Shown here: piece after piece, positions 17,466 to 26,822 of the stretch
Numbering within the stretch: position 1 is the first letter of the stretch
How the letters are laid out: each line of letters starts with the position of its first letter
Source: Prevotella sp. MGM1
Lineage (GTDB): Bacteria > Bacteroidota > Bacteroidia > Bacteroidales > Bacteroidaceae
NCBI RefSeq assembly: GCF_002933775.1
Contig: NZ_BEWV01000042.1
Location: 1 to 54,865, forward strand
Direction of reading: 5' to 3'
DNA length: 54,865 nucleotides
The notes under the pieces: model-generated
Seen by the model: the letters and a program-made list of their open reading frames with translations, nothing else
Told to the model about the DNA's origin: nothing
Databases searched by the model: none
Program-made: the position numbers and the translations under genes

Positions 17466-18521
17466 ATGGGAAAATTAGCAGTATATAAATATATCACAAT
17501 GATGTTTCTGGTAATACAGATAGTATTGTCCATCTTTACCTTTGTAGGTCTGTTCGGTGGCGACGTGCCTCCTTCCGGCAATACGGCAAGAGCCATGCTG
17601 GTATATGTATTGCCACTTCTTATAGCTGCAAATGCCTTCATACTGATATATTGGCTTCTTAAACGGCTTTGGATTGTATCTTCAATACCCATTATCACCG
17701 TATTGTCATGCATTCCATATATAGGTACAATATATCAGTTCGGCCCGTCAAATACAAATGCAGACAATAGTGCCGGAATAAAAATAGCCACATATAATGT
17801 CGCGAACTTCGGCCGTGAGACATCCGGCTTCATGGCACAAGACATTCTTTCGGAAATGAAAAAGCATAAAGTTGACATTCTATGTATGCAAGAATATTCG
17901 GATGCCAGTGGTGATAAGAAAAACTCCGACAGCTATAAAGAATATTTCACATACATGGCTACCGGAAACAATGACATGGTAATATATAGCCGCTACCCGA
18001 TAAAAAAAACAAAAAACATTCCTTTTGAGTATACAAACAACAGTGCAATGTGGTGCGACGTTGATGTAAACGGTAAAAGAATAAGGGTATTCAATGTACA
18101 TTTGGAAACTACAGGATTTAACAGAACTCTCCAACAAGCCGCCAAACTCACCAACAGCGGAATAAAGGTAGAGAGCAATTCCATTATAAACGCCATTTAC
18201 AACAACTATACTCTCGGCATGATTATACGGGCTGGGCAAGCCAACACAGTGGCCCTTGAAAAGCGCGACTCAGACATTCCGACAATATTATGCGGCGATT
18301 TCAACGATGTTCCATATTCATACGTATACAATACTATGCTCGGTGACATGACAGACGGATTTAAAGAATGCGGAAGCGGATGGATGCGCACATACAGGGG
18401 TAAGAAATCCGTACGTATAGATTATATTTTTCACGATAAAAGTATGACCGGACTGACATACTACAATACACAACTTACATATTCAGACCACTATCCCGTG
18501 TTTATGAAAATAGAAATATAA
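17466..18521 (+). CDS. Membrane-anchored endonuclease/exonuclease/phosphatase family protein
   Basis: 351 residues. Three N-terminal hydrophobic helices (about 9-31, 45-64 and 69-86) precede the catalytic domain from about 105. The domain shows the EEP family motifs IATYNVANF, LCMQEYS (metal-binding Glu), NVHLET, GDFNDVP and the terminal YSDHYPVFMKIEI with SDH. The family includes metal-dependent DNases and phosphoesterases; its substrate is unknown, and the catalytic part is predicted periplasmic if helices orient as expected. Only 11 nt from the hybrid kinase stop, so co-transcribed. Confidence 0.88.
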   Translation: MGKLAVYKYITMMFLVIQIVLSIFTFVGLFGGDVPPSGNTARAMLVYVLPLLIAANAFILIYWLLKRLWIVSSIPIITVLSCIPYIGTIYQFGPSNTNADNSAGIKIATYNVANFGRETSGFMAQDILSEMKKHKVDILCMQEYSDASGDKKNSDSYKEYFTYMATGNNDMVIYSRYPIKKTKNIPFEYTNNSAMWCDVDVNGKRIRVFNVHLETTGFNRTLQQAAKLTNSGIKVESNSIINAIYNNYTLGMIIRAGQANTVALEKRDSDIPTILCGDFNDVPYSYVYNTMLGDMTDGFKECGSGWMRTYRGKKSVRIDYIFHDKSMTGLTYYNTQLTYSDHYPVFMKIEI

Positions 18522-18564
18522 AAACCTGGTATCACGGAATTGCATTCCGTGATACCAGGTTTTT
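18521..18564. terminator. Bidirectional terminator between convergent genes
   Basis: A 20-bp stem (18521-18540 with 18544-18563) closes a 3-nt loop and has A and T runs at the two ends, so it can terminate both the EEP gene (plus) and the AlaX gene (minus). Confidence 0.85.
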
Positions 18565-19058
18565 CAGATAACCTTAAATCTTATTCTGAATGTGCGCAGA
18601 TGCTCATCCCAGTTTGTCCCAAGCATCTCGAAACGTCCTATTTGCGACGTGGAGCGGACGTGCTTGCCTATACACGGACACACGTCATAATCCCCAATAC
18701 GCACAAGACGGATTACCTCTGATGCATCATCAGGTAATTTTTCCAATGTCACACCATAATATTTACCACCGGGTGCTGTATTTTCCTCTGTCAAGTCGGC
18801 AATGTTCACGAACTCAAAAGTAACCGGAAGATCCATTTCTATAAGCTCGTTCATTCTATCAGCAATAGCCTTTTCCTCTTTCCGGTCCGGCTTGTGGTCT
18901 ACCACATAAGTTATTTTACTTTTCTTACGCTCTATATGTGCATTACCGGAACGTCCACAACCAAACATCCTGATCATGGTCTGATTCAACAGATGTTCCG
19001 CTGTGTGACTTTGTGGATGCTCCTCCTTGTTATGCGCATTCAAAACAAACTCATTCAT
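18564..19058 (-). CDS. AlaX-like tRNA editing (threonyl/alanyl second additional domain) protein
   Basis: 164 residues. HTAEH (His18, His22) and CIGKH (Cys129, His133) are the zinc-binding motifs of the AlaRS-type editing domain. Free-standing members deacylate mischarged tRNA-Ala (Ser/Gly) in trans. I take ATG 19058 as the start. A longer in-frame start at 19109 would overlap the amylase gene by 50 nt, whereas 19058 is 1 nt after the amylase stop (TGA-T-ATG). The substrate amino acid cannot be read from sequence. Confidence 0.85.
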   Translation of the reverse strand: MNEFVLNAHNKEEHPQSHTAEHLLNQTMIRMFGCGRSGNAHIERKKSKITYVVDHKPDRKEEKAIADRMNELIEMDLPVTFEFVNIADLTEENTAPGGKYYGVTLEKLPDDASEVIRLVRIGDYDVCPCIGKHVRSTSQIGRFEMLGTNWDEHLRTFRIRFKVI

Positions 19059-19059
19059 A

Positions 19060-20730
19060 TCAATGCTTACAACAAAATTTCCATACACGACCGTAACATG
19101 AGCCGACACTCATCCTGACCGGCTTTCCTTTGGACAAAGACAGCACCATCTTATCATCCGTCAACAAATCCTCTGCTTGATATCTCCCCTCAGGCATGTC
19201 AAGAAAGTCAAAAGCATGTTCAGGAATTTTCACGTCACACTCAGATCGTTCACTCGAGAAATTGGCAACCACGAGAAGCGCTTCACTACCATACTTCCGC
19301 AAAAACGCATAAAGATTACTACCTATATGGCTGTTTGCATACATTAAATCATAAAACTCACCTTCTGCCACTGCCTGTTCATTCGTAGCCACATTCAGCA
19401 CTTTGGCATATACGGCCCCTAACGTTCTCTCCTCTCTTGTCTGTTTACGCCTGTCATAATACCCACGGAAAACAGAAGGCACCGACCAATAATCAAATAT
19501 AGTAGTGCGGCCGTCTACTCCACTAAATCCCTCCTTATCCATCCCTGACTCTCCAAATTCCTGACCGGCATAAAGCATGAACGGATTTTGGCGCATCAAC
19601 ACACTGACGATAAGCCCCGGCACCCCTTTGGCACCGCTGGCCGCAAAGAAATCACTCGCAATGCGTTGCTCGTCATGATTTTCAAGAAAGTACAACATGT
19701 GGCTGCGTATGTCATCGGTAACCTGCCACTGCCATGTGATATCCGAAGCCTGGCGGTGTCCACAGATTACATCACGCACACAATCATACATTCCCACTTT
19801 GTCATACAAATAGTCAAAACCTGCCGATATATAGTTTCTATATTGCGCCGGATCATATACTTCGCCAATAAATTTTATCTCCGGATAACGACATTTCACC
19901 TTGTCCGTCGCCCAAGCCCAAAATGCGGTCGGTACCATCTCTGCCATATCACAACGGAAAGCATCTACGCCCTTTGATGCCCAGAAAAGCAATATATCCG
20001 TCATCTTGTTCCATGTGTCGGGAACAGGAGAGAAATGTTCGGAGCGGCCGCCGGCATCACAATAATCAATGCCATAGTTAAGCTTCACCGTCTCATACCA
20101 GTCATTGCGTCCCGGAGAACAGCCGAAATGGTCATTCCCAGTCGCTTTTGCCGGGAACTCCATGTACGGTTCATCCGCTTCACCCTTTAAATCAATATCC
20201 GGACTAAACCGCATGCCCCAGCAATAATAAAAATTATTATCCGTCGAGAAGTGCATTCCATCATTGTCTGTCTCGCCAAGATCCTTCACCCCGTCGGGTT
20301 TCGCTATCGAACGATATTGCCGTGCCACATGATTAGGCACAAAATCTATTACCACTTGCATTCCCGCCTTATGTGTGCGCTCCACAAGCGCCTCAAACTC
20401 AGCCATCCGATTGTCTACGTCATCGGCTATATCCGGGTCTATATCATAGTAGTCGGTAATGGCATACGGAGATCCGGCACGTCCTTTCACTATAGCCGGA
20501 TGCTGACATGGAATACCGAAAGCCGAATAATCTGTTGTTGTGGCATGACGTATAATTCCGGTATACCATACATGTGTGACTCCCAATGCCTTTATTCTCC
20601 GCAATACCTCCCGATCGAAATCACGCATTTTGCCGCTTCCGTTCTCTTCAATGGTACCGCCTTCCTTACGGGTTTGATTACGGTTACCAAACAGTCGGGT
20701 GAATACCTGATATATAATAACTTTTTTCAT
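19060..20730 (-). CDS. GH13 alpha-amylase family glycosidase, cytoplasmic
   Basis: 556 residues, no signal peptide. The TIM barrel carries VIDFVPNHV (region I), AFRCDMAEM with nucleophile Asp261, FIGEV with acid/base Glu290, and FLENHDEQR with the transition-state Asp. The N-terminus MKKVIIYQVFTRLFGN is the usual start of cytoplasmic maltodextrin-active GH13 enzymes. It probably acts on imported or stored alpha-glucan inside the cell. It has a downstream coupled AlaX gene, an odd partner. The nearest upstream promoter is not obvious. Confidence 0.9.
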   Translation of the reverse strand: MKKVIIYQVFTRLFGNRNQTRKEGGTIEENGSGKMRDFDREVLRRIKALGVTHVWYTGIIRHATTTDYSAFGIPCQHPAIVKGRAGSPYAITDYYDIDPDIADDVDNRMAEFEALVERTHKAGMQVVIDFVPNHVARQYRSIAKPDGVKDLGETDNDGMHFSTDNNFYYCWGMRFSPDIDLKGEADEPYMEFPAKATGNDHFGCSPGRNDWYETVKLNYGIDYCDAGGRSEHFSPVPDTWNKMTDILLFWASKGVDAFRCDMAEMVPTAFWAWATDKVKCRYPEIKFIGEVYDPAQYRNYISAGFDYLYDKVGMYDCVRDVICGHRQASDITWQWQVTDDIRSHMLYFLENHDEQRIASDFFAASGAKGVPGLIVSVLMRQNPFMLYAGQEFGESGMDKEGFSGVDGRTTIFDYWSVPSVFRGYYDRRKQTREERTLGAVYAKVLNVATNEQAVAEGEFYDLMYANSHIGSNLYAFLRKYGSEALLVVANFSSERSECDVKIPEHAFDFLDMPEGRYQAEDLLTDDKMVLSLSKGKPVRMSVGSCYGRVWKFCCKH

Positions 20731-20760
20731 TTATGTGCCTGGTGTTCTTACGTTATGGAA

Positions 20761-20816
20761 ATAAAAACAAAAACGCAGGACACACAGATCTGCTTATACC
20801 TTTCTGTGTACCTGCG
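20761..20816 (-). terminator. Rho-independent terminator of fabD
   Basis: CGCAGG at 20774-20779 pairs with CCTGCG at 20811-20816, with ACACAG/CTGTGT inside. On the minus strand the stem is followed by a T-rich run (20761-20773). It separates fabD from the amylase gene. Confidence 0.75.
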
Positions 20817-20842
20817 CCATAACTAATATTACGTTCAGTAAT

Positions 20843-21730
20843 TTATTCTATACCATGTGAAGCCACGCTCTTGTCGATACGACCAATCATACCTTGAAGA
20901 GCCTTACCGGGACCGCACTCCGTAAAATCATCCGCACCGCCCGCAATCATATTGCGGACGCTTTCCGTCCAACGCACACTGCTTGTGAGCTGTGCTATCA
21001 AATTTGCCTTGATGTCTTCGGGTTCTGTATGGGCATTGCCGTCCACATTCTGATATACAGGACATTTCGGAGCTGCAAATGTTGTCTTCTCGATTGCGGC
21101 TTGAAGCTCATCCTTAGCCGGCTGCATGAGCGGAGAATGGAATGCGCCTCCGACTTTCAACGGTAACGCTCTCTTTGCCCCGGCTGCCTTAAGTTTTTCG
21201 CAAGCCTCATTTATGGCCTCTATGTTTCCCGATATAACGAGCTGTCCCGGACAGTTGTAATTTGCAGGAACCACCACATGACCGCCCTTGTTCACTTCTG
21301 CGCATATTTCCTCAATCTTCTCGTCCGGCAAACCAACAATGGCAGCCATAGTAGAAGGAGCCACGTCGCAAGCCTTCTGCATTGCCATTGCACGTGCATA
21401 GACCAGCTTCAGACCATCTTCAAAACTCAACGCCCCGACAGCCACGAGAGCCGAGAATTCTCCAAGTGAGTGACCGGCAACCATGGCGGGATTGAAATCA
21501 TCGCCAAGGCACAATGCCGAGATAACGCTGTGCAGGAATACAGCAGGCTGCGTGACTTTGGTCTGTTTGAGTTCTTCATCCGTTCCTTCAAACATGATGT
21601 CTGTTATCCGGTAGCCAAGGATATCGTTTGCCTTCTCAAAAAGTTCTTTTGCCAATGGATTATTGTCGTAAAGGTCTTTGCCCATTCCGACAAATTGTGC
21701 TCCCTGACCGGGAAAAACAAATGCTTTCAT
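20843..21730 (-). CDS. fabD: ACP S-malonyltransferase
   Basis: Transfers malonyl from CoA to acyl-carrier protein at the start of fatty-acid synthesis. 295 residues. FPGQGAQ at 6-12 and GHSLGE with nucleophile Ser88 are the family motifs, followed by GGAFHSP (His) and the QNVDGNA region. An in-frame TTG 6 nt upstream gives MNMKAF, but ATG 21730 (MKAFVFPGQG) is the better start. It appears to be a single-gene transcript with its own promoter and terminator; no other fab gene is next to it. Confidence 0.96.
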   Translation of the reverse strand: MKAFVFPGQGAQFVGMGKDLYDNNPLAKELFEKANDILGYRITDIMFEGTDEELKQTKVTQPAVFLHSVISALCLGDDFNPAMVAGHSLGEFSALVAVGALSFEDGLKLVYARAMAMQKACDVAPSTMAAIVGLPDEKIEEICAEVNKGGHVVVPANYNCPGQLVISGNIEAINEACEKLKAAGAKRALPLKVGGAFHSPLMQPAKDELQAAIEKTTFAAPKCPVYQNVDGNAHTEPEDIKANLIAQLTSSVRWTESVRNMIAGGADDFTECGPGKALQGMIGRIDKSVASHGIE

Positions 21731-21762
21731 ATTCAATATTTGTTATAATTTATAATTAATTG

Positions 21763-21794
21763 CAAAGTTACTATTTTTCTACGAATTTACCAAA
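21763..21794 (-). promoter_or_regulatory. Promoter of fabD
   Basis: Minus strand: TTTG (complement of 21791-21794) and TAACTTTG (complement of 21763-21770), spaced 20 nt. Both match the consensus. Confidence 0.75.
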
Positions 21795-21995
21795 ACGCAA
21801 CATGAATATCACTGCAACCGTGTTGAATTATATTTACAAAACACTATTTATATTTCGATTATTTGGAAAATATAAATCCCATGGCTGAAAAAATCGCAGT
21901 ATTTACTCTATTTACATAAACAACTATCAATCAACTAAATACATCCAAGAACCATAATACTCATACTTTGCGGACAACAGTATTTACGCATTTAA

Positions 21996-22086
21996 TATCC
22001 CGTTGGGTTGCATTTAGCGGCTCGTTGCACCGCAACGGGATACTCGTTATCTTCCAACGAGTTGCTAAATGCAACCCAACGGGATA
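21996..22086. repeat. Palindromic intergenic repeat, copy A
   Basis: 21996-22018 and 22064-22086 are perfect inverted copies (23 bp). The stem continues through two G-T wobbles into CTCGTTG (22021-22027) with CAACGAG (22055-22061). The core CAACGGGATA occurs again inside the loop at 22033. It shares the core and the right flank (CAACGGGATACCTATTGC) with the repeat at 45193-45253. Confidence 0.8.
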
Positions 22087-22093
22087 CCTATTG

Positions 22094-22134
22094 CAAAAAA
22101 AGGCCGGTCGCCACCTATTGTCACAAACCGGTCT
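22094..22134 (-). terminator. Rho-independent terminator of the receiver-kinase gene
   Basis: AGGCCGGT (22101-22108) pairs with ACCGGTCT (22127-22134), with one wobble; on the minus strand a T run follows (complement of 22095-22100). Confidence 0.7.
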
Positions 22135-22235
22135 ATCGTTTTATATATAGTGTTCTGTATAAGGTTATTATTCTATAATGAGAAAAAACGAAGTGCCAAA
22201 TTCGTGATTTTATTATTACACTTCAAATCAATCGC

Positions 22236-23387
22236 TCATTCAGCTTTCTTCAAAGGAACAAGGACACTGAACGTACTACCCTCTCCCAAAACGGACTCAA
22301 CCTCGACATCACCGCCATTCTTAACGGCAAAGTCTTTGCACAACTGTAAACCGAGGCCGCTTCCTTCTTCGTTATTAGTACCACAAGTACTTTCTCCTCT
22401 TGCAAAAAGTCCGGCTATTCGATCCTGACTGATTCCGACTCCATTATCCTTAATGCTCACTCGGGCCATATCGCCGTCTCGTCTCAGAACTATATCAATA
22501 GTACCTTCCTCATTGCTGAACTTTATCGCATTACTGATAAAATTCCGGATTACGGTCTTAAGCATATCATTATCTGCACATACGGTAAGCCTTTCTGTAC
22601 CTAAATCGCAATTCAACTTGATATGTTTTGTCTCAGCTATCATCACATAAATATCCACAATTCCAGGAATTACATCATTAAGGTCAAAGTCTTGATATAC
22701 AACATTCAACCGTCCTGTCTGGCTCTTCGTCCATTTCAACAGATTGTCAAGCAGTCCGTGTGTTTCTTCCGACTCTTTATTAGCCCTGTCTATCAGACCG
22801 AACAACTCCGGGCCTATCATATCGGGAGACACACTGTTCACAAAAAGATTGAGTACCATACGTATGCTTGCCATAGGAGAACGTAAGTCATGGGCAATCA
22901 CGGAGTACATCTTGTCACGGTTGCTTATCGTATTTCGCAATTCCTCGTTCTGCTTCTCTATTATCCGACGTGCCACCACAAGTGATATCTGCTGCATTAC
23001 CCGCATTATCAGTTCTTCTTTATTAAAAGGCTTGGTAAGAAAATCGCTCGCTCCTACCTTAAAACCATGTACGAGATCAGAAGGAGTATTGAGTGCCGTG
23101 AGAAATATTATGGGGATAGATGCTGTTTCAGGATCATTTTTCAGAATGACAGCCGTATCGAAACCGCTCATATCAGGCATCATGACATCCAACAGAATGA
23201 GATCCGGCCGTTCTGACTTTGCCTTTTCTATACACTCATTACCATTGCTTGCCGTACATATTCCGAATTGTTCTTTCGTCAAAAGTATCTTCAACAGCAA
23301 AACATTGCTGACAACATCATCTACAATAAGAATTGTATAGTCGCTCCTGTTTATTTTAGCATCCAATACGTTGCCACATTCCATCAT
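22236..23387 (-). CDS. Soluble hybrid histidine kinase, receiver followed by HK
   Basis: 383 residues, no membrane segment. N-terminal receiver (about 16-135): ILIVDDV, Asp67 in LILLDVMMP and LTKPF. A helical linker follows, then HisKA with His166 in VIAHDLRSPMASI and HATPase_c with NFISNAIKF, DNGVGIS and GSGLGLQLCKDF. So a receiver controls its attached kinase, the reverse order of the protein at 16189. Upstream in-frame codons reach 23435, but ATG 23387 (or 23384) is used since the promoter element lies at 23413-23420. It is a single gene. Confidence 0.92.
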   Translation of the reverse strand: MMECGNVLDAKINRSDYTILIVDDVVSNVLLLKILLTKEQFGICTASNGNECIEKAKSERPDLILLDVMMPDMSGFDTAVILKNDPETASIPIIFLTALNTPSDLVHGFKVGASDFLTKPFNKEELIMRVMQQISLVVARRIIEKQNEELRNTISNRDKMYSVIAHDLRSPMASIRMVLNLFVNSVSPDMIGPELFGLIDRANKESEETHGLLDNLLKWTKSQTGRLNVVYQDFDLNDVIPGIVDIYVMIAETKHIKLNCDLGTERLTVCADNDMLKTVIRNFISNAIKFSNEEGTIDIVLRRDGDMARVSIKDNGVGISQDRIAGLFARGESTCGTNNEEGSGLGLQLCKDFAVKNGGDVEVESVLGEGSTFSVLVPLKKAE

Positions 23388-23412
23388 TATCTGTCTTTTA
23401 TTAATATATAGG

Positions 23413-23420
23413 CAAATATA
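23413..23420 (-). promoter_or_regulatory. -7 promoter element for the receiver-kinase gene
   Basis: Minus strand TATATTTG matches TAnnTTTG. The start is 25 nt further on. No clear -33. Confidence 0.55.
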
Positions 23421-23515
23421 CACTAAATATTCCAAATGTACAATTTTTTCCTTGACTATTTGTCGGTACGGATTGGTTTTGCATAATCAACACTATGATT
23501 TTCACAGAATGACAA

Positions 23516-23555
23516 TATAAAAAAGCGGACAGCCCTTTCACCGGCTGTCCGCTTT
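23516..23555 (-). terminator. Rho-independent terminator of the car operon
   Basis: A 13-bp perfect stem (23522-23534 with 23543-23555) with an 8-nt loop; the minus strand has six T after it. It ends the glmS-PurF-like-carA-carB run. Confidence 0.85.
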
Positions 23556-23591
23556 CGATATTCATCTATGGTGTTTTACATAATCACCACC

Positions 23592-26500
23592 TTATTTATA
23601 CTCCGCCCAACTCTTTATATCAATATCTTCAAGACTCGTCTGGCAAAAAGCGGTAATGAAAGCACTTGCCAGCCGGCTGTTGGTTATCAGCGGCACGTTC
23701 AGGTCTATCGCCGCACGACGTATTTTATATCCGTTGCTGAGTTCGCTGACAGTCAAATCCTTGGGAATGTTCACCACCATGTCTATTTCATGATTACGCA
23801 ACATGTCAAGAGCCTGCGGATGTTCCTTCTCCGATGGCCAATATACCATAGTGTTCTCTATGCCGTTCTCTGTAAGATATCTTGAAGTCCCGCCGGTAGC
23901 ATACAACTTGTATCCATTAGCGACAAGGGTTCTCGACGCATCCAGCATCTCAGCCTTCTGCTTCGCGCTTCCGGTTGAAAGCAAGATTGTTTTCTCCGGT
24001 ATGCGGTGTCCGACGGAAAGCATGCTTTTGAGCAAAGCAGTATTCGTATCGTCCCCAAGACAACCCACCTCACCGGTAGAAGCCATGTCGACACCAAGAA
24101 CAGGATCCGCTTTCTGCAAACGGTTGAAAGAGAACTGACTGGCCTTGATGCCCACATAGTCGAGGTCAAACAAGCTCTTATGAGGCTTTTCGACCGACAG
24201 TCCGAGCATTACTTTAGTCGCTATCTCTATCAGATTAATTTTCAATACCTTACTTACAAACGGAAAGGAGCGCGAAGCACGCAGATTACACTCTATGACG
24301 AGTATGTCGTTGTCTCGAGCCATGAACTGGATATTGAACGGGCCGCTTATATGCAACTCTTTGGCTATCTGCCTGCTCACACGCTTAATGCGGCGCACCG
24401 TCTCAACATATAGCTTCTGTGGAGGGAACTGTATCGTGGCATCACCGGAATGAACACCGGCAAACTCAATATGCTCGGATATAGCATAAGCCAAAATCTC
24501 CCCGTCTTTGGCCACGGCATCCATCTCTATTTCCTTGGCATGCTCGATAAAACGGCTCACGACAACAGGATGATCTTCTGATACATTGGCTGCCAATTTA
24601 AGAAAACGATCGAGCTCTTCCGCATTAGAGCAAACGTTCATGGCAGCTCCCGACAGTACATACGATGGGCGGACAAGAACCGGGAAGCCGACACGGGCTA
24701 TAAATTTATCGATATCTTCCATGGAGGTCAAGGCGCTCCACTCCGGCTGGTTAATTCCGTTTCGACTAAGCATTGATGAGAATTTAGCTCTATCCTCGGC
24801 ATTATCTATATCTTTAGCCGATGTACCGAGAATTGGAACGTGCTGCTCATCAAGGCGGATTGCAAGATTGTTAGGAATCTGTCCGCCGGTAGACACAATG
24901 ACTCCATGCGGACTTTCCAAGTCGATTATATCCATGACCCGCTCAAATGTCAACTCGTCAAAATACAACCGATCGCACATATCGTAATCTGTAGACACCG
25001 TCTCGGGATTGTAATTTATCATAACGGAACGGAATCCTTCTCTTCTTATGGTTTGCAATGCCTGTACACCGCACCAGTCGAACTCTACAGAAGAACCGAT
25101 ACGATACGCCCCCGAACCGAGAACAATGATAGAACGCTTGTCTTTATGGAAATCAATATCGTGCGCGACACCGGCATAAGTGAGATAAAGATAATTTGTT
25201 TGGGCCGGATACTCGGCTGCAAGCGTATCTATCTGCTTGACAAACGGAAGTATACCGTAACGCTTACGAAGATTGCGAACCACAAGACCAGCCTTGGCCA
25301 TGCTCCGCAATTCGGTCTCAAGACCTACGGCACGGGCTATCTGAAAATCTGTAAAACCATATATTTTCGCTTCACGCAAGAGTTCTTTATCAAGATTATT
25401 GATGCTCTTCAGCGATTTCATACGCTCATCAATATCTATAATATGCCTCAATTTTTGAAGAAACCATTTATCTATCTTTGTGAGCTCATGAATTTGCTCT
25501 ATCGTATAGCCTTTGTGCATGGCTTTTGAAATAACAAACACACGCTTGTCGGTAGGCTCACGCAATGCTTCATCAATATCAGGAATTTCAAGTTCTTTGT
25601 TTTCCACAAAACCATGCATGCCCTGCCCTATCATGCGAAGACCCTTCTGTATGGCTTCCTCAAAATTACGACCGATGGCCATGACTTCTCCAACCGACTT
25701 CATCGATGAGCCAAGCTCTTTATCTACCCCACGGAATTTACTCAAATCCCAACGTGGAATCTTACATACCACATAATCAAGTGCGGGTTCAAAGAAAGCG
25801 CTTGTGGTCTTGGTTACGGAATTTTTCAAATCGAAAAGGCCGTAACCCAGTCCCAATTTGGCTGCGACGAAAGCAAGAGGATAGCCAGTAGCCTTAGATG
25901 CCAAAGCCGAGGAACGGCTCAATCGTGCATTTACCTCTATCACTCGATAGTCTTCGCTTTGCGGGTCAAATGCATACTGAACATTACACTCTCCCACAAT
26001 TCCTATATGGCGGATAATTTTTATTGAAAGAGCGCGCAACTTATGATATTCGCTATTGGTAAGTGTCTGAGAGGGAGCGATAACGATACTCTCACCCGTA
26101 TGGATGCCTAGCGGGTCGAAATTCTCCATGTTACACACCGTTATACAATTATCATAACGGTCACGAACCACTTCATATTCTATCTCTTTCCAGCCTTTAA
26201 GACTTTTCTCTACAAGTACCTGCGGAGAAAAAGAGAATGCTTTCTCTGCCAGTTTATCAAGTTCTTCTTCATTATCGCAAAATCCACTGCCAAGTCCTCC
26301 AAGTGCATAAGCAGCACGAAGAATGACAGGATATCCAAGTTCTGCCGCTGCCTTACGCGCATCCTCTATCGTCTCGCAAGCCTCACTCTTAATTGTCTTT
26401 ACATCAATCTCATTGAGTTTCTCGACAAACAGCTCACGGTCTTCCGTGTCCATAATCGCCCGGACAGGAGTGCCAAGCACTTTAACGTTATATTTTTCAA

Positions 26501-26819
26501 GTACTCCGCTTTTATAAAGTTCCACTCCGCAGTTAAGGGCAGTCTGCCCACCAAAGGCCAGCAAAATACCATCCGGACGCTCTTTCTCTATCACCCGCTC
26601 TACAAAATAAGGCTGAACAGGCAAGAAATAGATTTGATCCGCAACACCCTCGGAGGTTTGAACCGTGGCAATATTAGGATTTATCAATACGGTATATATT
26701 CCTTCTTCTCTCAATGCCTTAAGAGCCTGGGAACCGGAGTAGTCAAATTCACCAGCCTCTCCTATCTTCAATGCTCCGGAACCAAGCAATAGGACTTTCT
26801 TTATACTTTCGTCTTTCAT
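23592..26819 (-). CDS. carB: Carbamoyl-phosphate synthase large subunit
   Basis: 1075 residues, full length. The two ATP-grasp halves are visible: GSGALKIGEAGEFDYSGSQAL near the N-terminus and GSGAYRIGSSVEFDWCGVQAL at about 570, with NCGVELYKSG and the RPSYVLSGAAMN segment. The C-terminal MGS-type allosteric domain (about 930-1060) includes YATGGTSRYLTENGI. With CarA it makes carbamoyl phosphate from glutamine, bicarbonate and ATP for pyrimidines and arginine. It follows carA at 3 nt. Confidence 0.97.
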   Translation of the reverse strand: MKDESIKKVLLLGSGALKIGEAGEFDYSGSQALKALREEGIYTVLINPNIATVQTSEGVADQIYFLPVQPYFVERVIEKERPDGILLAFGGQTALNCGVELYKSGVLEKYNVKVLGTPVRAIMDTEDRELFVEKLNEIDVKTIKSEACETIEDARKAAAELGYPVILRAAYALGGLGSGFCDNEEELDKLAEKAFSFSPQVLVEKSLKGWKEIEYEVVRDRYDNCITVCNMENFDPLGIHTGESIVIAPSQTLTNSEYHKLRALSIKIIRHIGIVGECNVQYAFDPQSEDYRVIEVNARLSRSSALASKATGYPLAFVAAKLGLGYGLFDLKNSVTKTTSAFFEPALDYVVCKIPRWDLSKFRGVDKELGSSMKSVGEVMAIGRNFEEAIQKGLRMIGQGMHGFVENKELEIPDIDEALREPTDKRVFVISKAMHKGYTIEQIHELTKIDKWFLQKLRHIIDIDERMKSLKSINNLDKELLREAKIYGFTDFQIARAVGLETELRSMAKAGLVVRNLRKRYGILPFVKQIDTLAAEYPAQTNYLYLTYAGVAHDIDFHKDKRSIIVLGSGAYRIGSSVEFDWCGVQALQTIRREGFRSVMINYNPETVSTDYDMCDRLYFDELTFERVMDIIDLESPHGVIVSTGGQIPNNLAIRLDEQHVPILGTSAKDIDNAEDRAKFSSMLSRNGINQPEWSALTSMEDIDKFIARVGFPVLVRPSYVLSGAAMNVCSNAEELDRFLKLAANVSEDHPVVVSRFIEHAKEIEMDAVAKDGEILAYAISEHIEFAGVHSGDATIQFPPQKLYVETVRRIKRVSRQIAKELHISGPFNIQFMARDNDILVIECNLRASRSFPFVSKVLKINLIEIATKVMLGLSVEKPHKSLFDLDYVGIKASQFSFNRLQKADPVLGVDMASTGEVGCLGDDTNTALLKSMLSVGHRIPEKTILLSTGSAKQKAEMLDASRTLVANGYKLYATGGTSRYLTENGIENTMVYWPSEKEHPQALDMLRNHEIDMVVNIPKDLTVSELSNGYKIRRAAIDLNVPLITNSRLASAFITAFCQTSLEDIDIKSWAEYK

Positions 26820-26822
26820 CTT

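Larger units (their letters stand above)
21731..22235. other. 505-bp gap with fabD promoter, palindromic repeat and terminator
   Basis: Holds the fabD promoter (21763-21794), a large inverted repeat (21996-22086) and a terminator (22094-22134). CAGTATTTAC occurs at about 21897 and 21977. Short open frames here are not protein-like and are not called. Confidence 0.6.

Noticed and set aside
19059..19109. Longer AlaX-like start overlapping the amylase gene by 50 nt
   Set aside because: The start at 19058 removes the overlap and sits 1 nt after the stop codon.
21731..21736. TTG start giving MNMKAF for FabD
   Set aside because: An ATG two codons later gives the standard MKAFVFPGQG start.
24840..25529. 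229-codon frame on the plus strand within carB
   Set aside because: Antisense shadow of a full-length conserved gene, with no domain or promoter.
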